Shown here: piece by piece, positions 55,208 through 64,000 of the stretch
How the letters are laid out: every line of letters begins with the position of its first letter
How positions within the stretch are numbered: the first letter of the stretch is position 1
Assembly: GCF_014336955.1 (NCBI RefSeq)
Contig: NZ_QRAI01000001.1
Location: 868,001-932,000, forward strand
DNA: 64,000 bases
Origin: Saccharophagus sp. K07
GTDB taxonomy: Bacteria > Pseudomonadota > Gammaproteobacteria > Pseudomonadales > Cellvibrionaceae
Reading direction: 5' to 3'
Program-made: the position numbers and the translations under genes
Notes under the pieces: generated by a model
What the model saw: the letters and a program-made list of their open reading frames with translations, nothing else
Told to the model about the DNA's origin: nothing
The model's database searches: none

Positions 55208-56485
55208 TTAAAAAAGTAAACGATTGAGTTTATCGATCAACTCAACTGGCGATTCGGCATCAGCAAAGCAGCCGTCGATTTCCAGTTCCAGACTCTGCCA
55301 GTAATTTACATCCTGACACACAGTCAGAATCGGAATCTGCGCCGTGTTGCTGTCCTCGCGCAGGCGTTTGATGGTGTCGACGGCGTCATCTCCCTTCAAA
55401 TTTCCATTCATGACGATTACGTCAGGCCGGTTGCGGCTGGCCAGGGAAAGAGTTTCCTGGCCAGAGCGCGCCTGCAGCAGGGCGAAATACTGTTTGAGCT
55501 TGCTGTCGATGGAGCGCGCCAGACGCCCGGTATCATCCGCTACCAGAATGCGCACCTTGGGACTGAACAATTTGACGGTCACACGGTTGCGACCGGCTTG
55601 TTTGGAGGCGTACAAGGCTTTGTCGGCGGCGTGGATCTGGTCGCGCAGATGGGTACCAGCTGTGTGATTGATAACGGCACCGCCGATACTGACGGTTATG
55701 TGGGTGGAAGTAGGAGAGGCGCGGTGGCGGATATTGAGCGCAGCCACGTTTTGGCGGATGCGCTCGGCCACATGGTAGGCGCCATCTTCCCGGGTATTGG
55801 TCAACACCACGATGAATTCTTCGCCGCCGTAACGAGCCACTATATCTCCGGGTCGGCCCAGGCTTTGAGTGATGGCATCGGCCACTTTGACGATGCACTC
55901 GTCTCCCGCTACGTGGCCGTAGCAGTCGTTGTAGAGTTTGAAGTGATCTATGTCCATGATCAGGATCGCCAGGGCCTCGTGATTGCGCGCAGCCTGTTTC
56001 CAGGCATTTTCCGCGCGCTCATCGAAGGTCCGGCGGTTGAATAATCGAGTGAGGCTGTCGCGCTCGCTAAGTTCGATCAAACTCTGGTTCAGACGTTTGA
56101 GTTCATTGCGCATGGTGATAATGCGTTCCATAGCGCGGATTTTGGCGAGTAGAATGGTTTCGCTGACAGGTTTGATCAGGTAGTCGTCACCGCCGACATC
56201 AATCCCTTTGCGCAGGTCGTCTTCTTCATTTTTTCCGGTGACGAAGATGATGGGCAGCCAGAGATCGTCTTTTTCCAGCCATTCGCGGATCAATCGCGTG
56301 GTTTCAAAACCATCCAGGCCCGGCATTTCCACGTCCATGACGATCATATCGACCCGGCTGGCGTCAAACAGCTGCAGTGCTTCTTCACCATTATTGGCTA
56401 CTATTGGGTTATGCCCGGCGTTGCGAATGTACTGGCACATGGCGTGCCGTAGAGTTGCGCTGTCTTCGACGATCAATATATTCAT
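55208..56485 (-). CDS. Response regulator diguanylate cyclase (REC-GGDEF-REC-like)
   Basis: The start at ATG 56485 (MNILIVEDSATLRH) gives 425 residues. An N-terminal receiver domain (1-120) has the acidic pocket, the phospho-acceptor in MIVMDVEMPGLDG, and the lysine of LIKPV. A GGDEF domain (about 135-305) has intact RYGGEEF and an RxxD inhibitory site (RPGD) five residues before it, so it should make c-di-GMP with product feedback. A third domain (about 310-425) is receiver-like but has Asn in place of the phospho-acceptor (VIVMNGNLKGDD), so it is probably a signalling pseudo-receiver. No histidine kinase is adjacent. Confidence 0.92.
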   Translation of the reverse strand: MNILIVEDSATLRHAMCQYIRNAGHNPIVANNGEEALQLFDASRVDMIVMDVEMPGLDGFETTRLIREWLEKDDLWLPIIFVTGKNEEDDLRKGIDVGGDDYLIKPVSETILLAKIRAMERIITMRNELKRLNQSLIELSERDSLTRLFNRRTFDERAENAWKQAARNHEALAILIMDIDHFKLYNDCYGHVAGDECIVKVADAITQSLGRPGDIVARYGGEEFIVVLTNTREDGAYHVAERIRQNVAALNIRHRASPTSTHITVSIGGAVINHTAGTHLRDQIHAADKALYASKQAGRNRVTVKLFSPKVRILVADDTGRLARSIDSKLKQYFALLQARSGQETLSLASRNRPDVIVMNGNLKGDDAVDTIKRLREDSNTAQIPILTVCQDVNYWQSLELEIDGCFADAESPVELIDKLNRLLF

Positions 56486-56697
56486 GCGGGGTGATGGCTC
56501 ATCCGGGTCTAACGCTTCGACAAAGGCCCTTTGTCGACTATAGCACACGCTTGGTGTCGGCTGATGCAGCACAACTCACACTCTCATTTGTGCGCCAAAT
56601 GTTTCGGGCCGTCTGGCCATCCAAATCCGGCTGTAAGTGGAAATTACCAGCTGTTTTCTGTATTTTTGTCCGTCATTTTTTCTGGGTCACGCTGTTT

Positions 56698-57948
56698 ATG
56701 TCTTCTCTGACCGAATCTCATCTGGCCGCGGCCCAGTCTGCCGAGGCACAGTCCGAATTTGATGATATTCGCCCCTACAAGGATAACGAGGTGCGCCCCA
56801 CCATCGCCCGCCTGATCGGCGACAACGAATTTGTCGATACAGTGGCGCGCCTCAAGTTTCCAACGCTGAGCAAGTTTGCCGCGCCCTTGCTGCGCCCGGT
56901 GGTGCGCGCGGCGTTGCGCCATGAAACCGCAGACGTTGCAACGGTTGATAACTTTCAGCAGCGCATCGAAAAGTACATGCGCCGCCTGTTGGATAGAACG
57001 GTGACGGAATTGACTGTCTCAGGTCTGGAATATCTCACCCAAAGCCGCGCTTATTGTTTTGTCAGCAACCATCGGGATATCGCCATGGACCCGGCGTTCG
57101 TCAACTGGACGCTCTACCACAACGGCTTCCAAACCCTGCGTATCGCCATAGGCGACAATCTGCTGACCAAGCCGTTTGCATCCGACCTGATGCGCTTGAA
57201 CAAAAGTTTTATCGTCAACCGCTCCGCAACTGCTCCTAAGGAAAAGCTGCGTGCGGCGCGCAAGTTGTCGGCCTATATCCATCATTCGGTGGTCAACGAC
57301 AACGCCAATATCTGGATCGCCCAGCGCGAGGGCAGGGCAAAGGACGGTGTGGACAAGACCAATCCCGCCATCATCAGCATGCTGGCGATGTCGCGCGCCA
57401 AAACCGAGACCCTGGGCGATTACTTGAGTCGCGCGAATATTGTGCCTGTGTCGATTTCCTATGAATGGGACCCTTGCGACGCGGATAAAGCGCGCGAGCT
57501 GACTATCCTCAAACGAGACGGCCGCTACGTCAAAGGTGAGCACGAAGACGTGCGTTCCATTGCCAAGGGCATTTCCGGTTTTAAAGGGCGTGTGCATCTG
57601 GCGTTCGGTGAACCCTTGTCGCCTGCGATCACTACAGTCGATGAGGCTGTGGCCGTGATGGACGACGCGATCATCGATAACTACGTGTTACACGCGAGCA
57701 ACTGCGTGGCCTACGAAATGATTGAAGGCAAAGCGCCTGACGTGATCGTCGGTGTTAAGGGGGTGCCTTTCGCGGAAATCGATGCGTCCGCTGCGCGACG
57801 TATGTTGAAGGCACGCCTGGAAGCTTGTGATCCTGAGTGGCGTGACATGATGCTGCGCATCTACGCCAACCCGGTATATACCAAACTCCATACGCTGCAG
57901 GAGTCCGACTTTACCGAGTCGGATGATCGTCCGGCGGCGCAGGCCTAG
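56698..57948 (+). CDS. PlsC-type acyltransferase family protein
   Basis: The ATG at 56698 (MSSLTESHLAAAQSAE) gives 416 residues. The acyltransferase block is seen as CFVSNHRDIAMDPAFVN (the HxxxxD motif as HRDIAMD), with IWIAQREGRAKDG as the glycerol-phosphate-binding type motif. It lacks clear membrane helices and is longer than PlsC. The family likely acylates a lipid-like substrate, which is unknown. It is divergent from the GGDEF gene and sits 2 bases before dinG, so the two are cotranscribed. Confidence 0.85.
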   Translation: MSSLTESHLAAAQSAEAQSEFDDIRPYKDNEVRPTIARLIGDNEFVDTVARLKFPTLSKFAAPLLRPVVRAALRHETADVATVDNFQQRIEKYMRRLLDRTVTELTVSGLEYLTQSRAYCFVSNHRDIAMDPAFVNWTLYHNGFQTLRIAIGDNLLTKPFASDLMRLNKSFIVNRSATAPKEKLRAARKLSAYIHHSVVNDNANIWIAQREGRAKDGVDKTNPAIISMLAMSRAKTETLGDYLSRANIVPVSISYEWDPCDADKARELTILKRDGRYVKGEHEDVRSIAKGISGFKGRVHLAFGEPLSPAITTVDEAVAVMDDAIIDNYVLHASNCVAYEMIEGKAPDVIVGVKGVPFAEIDASAARRMLKARLEACDPEWRDMMLRIYANPVYTKLHTLQESDFTESDDRPAAQA

Positions 57949-57950
57949 AG

Positions 57951-60074
57951 ATGCTCCCAGATACGGTCAAGCAAGCGATACAGTCGAGTTACTCCCGCTT
58001 CCTCAAGACCAAGCAACTCAATCCCCGCTACGGCCAGAAGTTGATGATCGCCGCGATCGCCCGCACCCTAGGGGCGATCCGTTTGGATGACGAGCAAAAG
58101 CGTTCCAACGATGGCCATATATGCGTGGTAGAGGCGGGAACCGGTACCGGTAAAACCGTTGCCTACCTGCTCGCCGCCATTCCCGCCGCTCAGGCATTAG
58201 GCAAAAAGGTGGTGGTGTCCACCGCAACTGTGGCACTGCAGGAGCAGATCGTTTTTAAAGACCTGCCGGACGTGCGCCAGAACAGCGGTCTGGCCTTTGA
58301 ATACGGCCTCGTCAAAGGGCGCGGTCGTTATCTCTGCCTCAGCAAACTGGACCGGATTCTGGCGGAAAGCCACGAAGATCTGCTGTTCCTCTACGACGAC
58401 GTCAGCGGCGGCATTTCCCCGCAGGACAAAACCCTATACCAATCCATGATGGAGCAGCTGTCCACCAATCGTTGGGATGGCGATCGCGACAGCTGGCCGG
58501 AAGAACTGCCGCAGGCAGCTTGGAGCCGTGTCACAACCGATCACCGTCAGTGCACCGGCCGGCGCTGCAGCTTTGTTCGCCAGTGTTCGTTTTTTAAGGC
58601 GCGGGATTCTCTCGACGATCTCGACTGCATAGTCGCCAATCACGATCTGGTGTTGGCGGATCTCGCCCTCGGCGGCGGCGCGATTCTGCCGTCGCCGCAG
58701 GACACCATCTATATCTTCGACGAAGCCCACCATTTGCCGGACAAGGCGCTTAGCCATTTTTCCGCGCACACCCGCGTGGTCTCCACCAGCCGCTGGCTCG
58801 GTATGAGTGAAGGACAGTGGAAGGGGCTGATGGAATCGCTGGCGGACGCGGTGCATATCATGCAGATCGCCGCACCCGTCGAAAGCGCGTTGAAAACCAC
58901 CCGCCAGCTGCTCGATACGGTGCAGCCGCTGCTGGTGCCCTATATGGCGGAGATGGATCGCACAGCGCCGACACCGCGCTACCGTTTTCCCCAGGGACAG
59001 GTTCCCCCCGCACTGGAGGAAATTGCTCGACAACTGGCCAGCGCTTTCGGCGAGGTTTATCGTCTGCTGGACAAGTTGTGTAACGAGGTCAGCAAGCTGC
59101 TGGAGAGCGACCACTCGCCCGTGCCCATGGACGAACTGGAAGCGGTGTTTCCGCTGTTGGGGAGCTGGTGTTCCCGCGCGGAGGCGAACCAGGATCTGTG
59201 GAAAAGTTATTCCGACAGCACGCCCGACCCGAAATGGCCCATAGCCCGTTGGATTTCGTTGATTCAATACGAAGATACGGTGGATTTTGAAGTGGTATCC
59301 AGTCCGATTTTGGCCTCCCATACCTTGTCGCAACATCTGTGGCAGGTGTGCTGTGGCGCGGTGGCGACCTCGGCCACTTTGACGGCGTTAGGAAGTTTCG
59401 AGCGCTTTAAGTTGCGCGCTGGCACTCCCGCCGATGCCACTTATGAGGTGGTCCCGAGTCCATTCGATTTTGCCAGCCGCGGCGTGCTGCGGGTGCCGAA
59501 GGCAGCGGTGGATGGCAACCTCGTGGATGCGCACACCCAGGCCATAGTCGGTATGTTGCCGCGTTTGTTGAATCCAACTCAGGGGTCACTGGTGCTGTTC
59601 GCGTCGCGCCGCCAGATGCTGGATGTGCATGAACAACTGGACGATGAACTGCGCGAGCGAATTTTGATGCAGGGCAATGAATCCAAGCAGGTTCTGATCA
59701 AAGCGCATCGAGATCGCGTCGACGCAGGGCAGGGAAGTGTGCTGTTCGGTCTGGCGAGTTTTGCCGAAGGATTGGATTTGCCGGGCCGCTATTGTGAACA
59801 TGTGATTATTGCTAAGATTCCTTTCGCCGTGCCGGACGACCCGGTCGAAGCTGCCATGGCGGAGTGGATCGAAGCTCAAGGCGGAAACGCCTTTATGCAA
59901 ATCGCCGTACCCGACGCTGCCATCAAATTGGTGCAGGCGTGCGGACGGTTATTGCGGACAGAAGACGACGCAGGTGTTGTCACAGTGTTGGATCGCCGGC
60001 TGATCAGTAAACGCTACGGCAAGGCGATTTTGAATTCCCTGCCACCCTTTCGCCTGGAGCTGGACTATGACTGA
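57951..60074 (+). CDS. dinG: ATP-dependent DNA helicase DinG
   Basis: DinG is an XPD-like 5'-3' DNA helicase that unwinds R-loops, D-loops and G-quadruplexes. The 707-residue protein has Walker A EAGTGTGKTVAYL, DEAH box FDEAHHLPD, and motif VI QACGRLLRTEDD. The Fe-S cluster cysteines are visible: YLC, then C-x4-C-x5-C in HRQCTGRRCSFVRQCSF, with the same spacing as in Escherichia DinG. yqcC overlaps its end by 8 bases. Confidence 0.96.
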   Translation: MLPDTVKQAIQSSYSRFLKTKQLNPRYGQKLMIAAIARTLGAIRLDDEQKRSNDGHICVVEAGTGTGKTVAYLLAAIPAAQALGKKVVVSTATVALQEQIVFKDLPDVRQNSGLAFEYGLVKGRGRYLCLSKLDRILAESHEDLLFLYDDVSGGISPQDKTLYQSMMEQLSTNRWDGDRDSWPEELPQAAWSRVTTDHRQCTGRRCSFVRQCSFFKARDSLDDLDCIVANHDLVLADLALGGGAILPSPQDTIYIFDEAHHLPDKALSHFSAHTRVVSTSRWLGMSEGQWKGLMESLADAVHIMQIAAPVESALKTTRQLLDTVQPLLVPYMAEMDRTAPTPRYRFPQGQVPPALEEIARQLASAFGEVYRLLDKLCNEVSKLLESDHSPVPMDELEAVFPLLGSWCSRAEANQDLWKSYSDSTPDPKWPIARWISLIQYEDTVDFEVVSSPILASHTLSQHLWQVCCGAVATSATLTALGSFERFKLRAGTPADATYEVVPSPFDFASRGVLRVPKAAVDGNLVDAHTQAIVGMLPRLLNPTQGSLVLFASRRQMLDVHEQLDDELRERILMQGNESKQVLIKAHRDRVDAGQGSVLFGLASFAEGLDLPGRYCEHVIIAKIPFAVPDDPVEAAMAEWIEAQGGNAFMQIAVPDAAIKLVQACGRLLRTEDDAGVVTVLDRRLISKRYGKAILNSLPPFRLELDYD

Positions 60075-60402
60075 TCGCCATATCTCCGTCGGGGAGATTC
60101 TGCTCGATATCGAATGTGAACTGCGCCGTGCGCGTTTATGGGAAGACGAATTACCCAGTGAAGAGGCTCTCGCCAGCGATCAGCCCTTTGCGATCGATAC
60201 TTTGCAATTTCACCAGTGGCTGCAGTTCATTCTGTTGCCGCGCATGCATATGCTGGTGGAAGAGCGCCTGCCGCTGCCATCTGCCTGCGGTATATCGCCT
60301 ATGGCCGAAGAAGTCTACAAGGAAGAGATGGAGCGCATGAGGCCGCTGCTGATCCAGTTGCAGCGGCTGGACAAGCTGTTTGCAGGTTTGCCCTCACCCT
60401 AA
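60067..60402 (+). CDS. yqcC: YqcC family protein (DUF446)
   Basis: This 111-residue helical protein has the family pattern LLDIECELRRARLWED, FHQWLQFILLPRM and a C-terminal Leu-Gln-Arg-Leu-Asp-like helix. Its function is unknown. It overlaps dinG, and its last codons (Ser-Pro, stop) run into an intergenic palindromic repeat. Confidence 0.88.
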   Translation: MTDRHISVGEILLDIECELRRARLWEDELPSEEALASDQPFAIDTLQFHQWLQFILLPRMHMLVEERLPLPSACGISPMAEEVYKEEMERMRPLLIQLQRLDKLFAGLPSP

Positions 60403-60423
60403 CCCTCTCCAGGAGGGAGAGGG
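60391..60423. repeat. Intergenic palindromic repeat (CCCTCACCCTAA type)
   Basis: CCCTCTCC (60403-60410) and GGAGAGGG (60416-60423) pair around AGGAG, preceded by CCCTCACCCTAA. This is the widespread gammaproteobacterial REP-like element, often translated by chance as LTLALSRRERE. It lies between the convergent yqcC and sppA. Confidence 0.75.
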
Positions 60424-60435
60424 AAAAGACAGGTT

Positions 60436-62290
60436 TTATTTAAACGCGGAACACTCCAAACAGAGCGCATAGGTGGTGTGGATTTTCTCGCGCAGCAACA
60501 GCGCTAGCGGTTCCGGCAGGTTGGAACTGATCTGCGCCAATAATCCCTTGTCCAGTCCCAGCCATTGAGTGATTTTGCTCTGCCAGAGCGCGTCGGCATC
60601 CGCGCCGAATAATTCGCGCACCAATTGTTCTTGTGGAGTCAGCTCCCGTTCAATCAGTTTCACACTGTAGTCTTCCAATCCTGCGCGCTGTGCTGCAGAG
60701 GCTATGGCATCGTTGAGATAGCCGATTTTGTCCACCAGTCCCAGCTCATGTGCGGCGAGCCCTGTCCACACCCGTCCTTGTGCGACTTTGTGAATCTCAG
60801 AAGGATCGGATTCGCGGTTCTTGGCCACGACACGCAGGAAGCGGTTGTAGATATGTTCAACGCTCAACTGCATTACTTGCACGGCTTCTTCCGGCATTGA
60901 TTTGTCCACCCGCATAGCGCCCGCGAGGTCTGTGGTGCCAATGCCATCGGTATGAATGCCGAGCTTTTCCAAACTATGTTCCAGCGTTGGAAACAAGCCG
61001 AATACGCCTATGGAGCCGGTAAGGGTAGTGGGTGTTGCCCAGACTTCATCGGCGCCCATGGCCATCCAATAACCGCCGGATGCCGCCAGACTGCCCATGG
61101 AAACCACCACCGTTTTGCCCGCTTCGCGCACTTGCTCCAGCTCCTGGCGAATCACTTCGGATGCAAATGCGCTGCCGCCGCCGCTGTCGATGCGCAATAC
61201 CAGCGCTTGCAGGGATTCGTCCTGGCGCACTTGGCGGATCAACTCGCTAAGTGATTCGCTGCCGATGGAGCCTTCCGGATGGTGTCCGTCCATGATGGTG
61301 CCGCTGGCGACGATCAGCGCTATGTTGCCGCTCTGTTTCTCCACCGGTGGCCATACGCGTTTTCCTTTGTAGTCGGCCAGTTCCATATAAAGCGGTTTTT
61401 CCGGATTGTCCGGCGCAGCGCCGAAGCGCTCGATCAGGGCTTGGGTGAGTTCCCGGCGCGAGCTGGCACGATCCACCAGACCGTGTTGCACAGCCAGTTG
61501 CGCGGTATCTCCCTGGGTGGCCAGAAGATGCTCGGACATATCGTTGATGAAGCGGGTGAGGGTACCGGGCTCCAGCTGGCGCTGCTTTTCCACCTGCTCG
61601 GTGTATTCCTGCCACAGAGCTTCCAGCCATTGGCGGTTGTGCTCGCGCGAGGCGCTGGACATTTCATTGCGCACATAAGGCTCAACGAAGTCCTTGTAGT
61701 CGCCAACTTTAAAGATGTGGAAATTCACTGCCAGCTTGTCGAGCACATCCTTGTAGTAATTGCGGTACAGGCCAAACCCGGTCAGGAACAGCGCTCCCAA
61801 CTCGTTCATATGGATTTCGTCAGCGTAGCTGGCGAGAAAGTATTGTTCCTGCGAATAGCTATCGGCCAGAGCAATAATGGGTTTGCCTTGGGCGCGGAAG
61901 CGTTCAAGTGCTTGGCCAACTTCCTGCAGTTTGCTCAGACCGCCGCCTTGCAGGTTGTCGAGCTGTAACAAAAGCGCGCTCACGCGGGAATCCTGCGCGG
62001 CGCGGTCGATGGTATCCACCAGTTCCCACACAACAGTTTCCGCAGGACCTTCATTGCCAAAGCTTAATAAGCGGGCGGAAGGCGATGTGTAGGAAAGCTG
62101 ATCAACCAATATGCCCGATGGACTGACCAGCAGAGGGGCTTGTTCCGGCAGCTCAGGTCCGCGCGATCCGAAAATCGCCAGCAGCACAGCAATCAGAATA
62201 ATCAGGGTCAAAACATTGAGTACTGCGGTGCGCACCCAATTCAAACTGCGCCAAACCAATTTGGCCAGCCGCACTATAGGCGAGTGGTGT

Positions 62291-62307
<17 letters not shown>
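60436..62307 (-). CDS. sppA: Signal peptide peptidase SppA, 67K type
   Basis: SppA degrades cleaved signal peptides at the inner membrane. The ATG at 62307 (MPSHRRHHSPIVR) gives 623 residues; the longer frame to 62469 overlaps the upstream gene. One N-terminal membrane helix is followed by two tandem peptidase S49 domains. The catalytic lysine is in the first (KVGDYKDFVEPY) and the serine in the second (SMGSLAASGGYWMA), as in the Escherichia protein. Confidence 0.95.
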
Positions 62308-63625
<1,318 letters not shown>

Positions 63626-63803
63626 GAGATCTATAGAACGTCTAAGTTAATAAGAAAGGCCACATTCTAGCCCGGATAAATTTTGTGGGCAGCGGGAATT
63701 TGGACTTCGCCGATATCAAATAAAAAGACGATCGGACGTCTCCGACATGCTGCGCATTTAATTCGCATGTTAACGACATCCGATCCAGAACTTTGGATGA
63801 GTC

Positions 63804-64000
63804 ATGCCTGCGATAACCGATCTGATTCCACTGAAATGGCGTCGCCCTCTGTATACCGTCGGGCGATTTTTCCGCAACCTCTCCACCGACTATGTTGCGC
63901 ACGACTGCTCCAAAAGTGCCGCCGCATTGACTTATCTTACCTTGTTTGCCCTGGTGCCGCTGATGACAGTGGTTTACGCGGTGTTTTCCTTGATTCCGGC
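63804..64000 (+). CDS. YihY/BrkB family membrane protein, 3' end beyond window
   Basis: The first 65 codons are present. [19 protein letters not shown] leads to [37 protein letters not shown], the diagnostic start of YihY/UPF0761 proteins. It is an inner-membrane protein of unknown role, once misnamed RNase BN. It is divergent from arsC across 178 bases. Confidence 0.9.
   Translation, partial: MPAITDLIPLKWRRPLYTVGRFFRNLSTDYVAHDCSKSAAALTYLTLFALVPLMTVVYAVFSLIP

Noticed and set aside
63642-63902. Minus-strand 86-codon frame
   Set aside because: It is antisense to the clear YihY-family start and lacks any family signature.

Overview
The window looks like chromosome of a free-living gammaproteobacterium close to Cellvibrio or Saccharophagus (Cellvibrionaceae). 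This is inferred from the mix of genes: rnfABCDGE, mrp-dcd, type IVa pilus minor pilins with PilY1, OxyR-AhpCF, DinG-YqcC, a 67K-type SppA, and above all a lipoprotein whose domains are joined by long polyserine linkers, a habit of that family. No rRNA or tRNA gene, CRISPR array, transposase or phage gene was seen.

Layout. 1-1.6 kb: an ammonium transporter with a sigma-54 promoter and NtrC-like sites. 1.7-5.9 kb: an RND efflux pump and its adaptor. 6.4-8.2 kb: two overlapping unrecognised genes that look like a toxin/effector and its partner. 8.3-14.2 kb: the complete Rnf complex. 14.5-15.3 kb: a TSUP exporter. 15.4-17.2 kb: a small polymorphic-toxin cassette array: a glycine-rich membrane-type toxin, its membrane immunity protein, an orphan copy of the toxin tip, and a second homologous immunity gene. 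17.2-26.7 kb: housekeeping genes (metG, mrp, dcd, carbonic anhydrase, sbcB, pirin). 26.7-30.1 kb: an ECF42-type sigma factor with two YCII/DGPF proteins and VOC and GFA genes; a matching promoter lies in front of the first target. 30.3-37.2 kb: deacetylase, PEBP-cytochrome c lipoprotein, thioredoxin-like protein, guaD, selO and a methyltransferase. 37.2-40.5 kb: the ahpC-ahpF / oxyR peroxide defence. 40.5-48.1 kb: an RTX remnant and pilVWX-pilY1. 48.6-50.4 kb: rtcB behind a structured leader, followed by a small basic protein whose reading frame contains a terminator-like hairpin. 50.4-64 kb: sulfurtransferase, a frameshifted topoisomerase IB, a DUF2971 protein, pyrB, a GGDEF regulator, acyltransferase, dinG-yqcC, sppA, wrbA, arsC and the start of a YihY-family gene.

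Themes. Oxidative and RNA/translation stress functions recur (AhpCF/OxyR, thioredoxin-like protein, SelO, RtcB, possible ribosome rescue). The most interesting parts are the toxin cassette array, the second effector-like pair across the rnf operon, and the rtcB leader with its downstream gene. Three genes (toxin, PHB-depolymerase-like esterase, topoisomerase IB) are broken by what look like single missing bases in short homopolymers. This pattern could be sequencing error as easily as real decay, so their pseudogene status is open.
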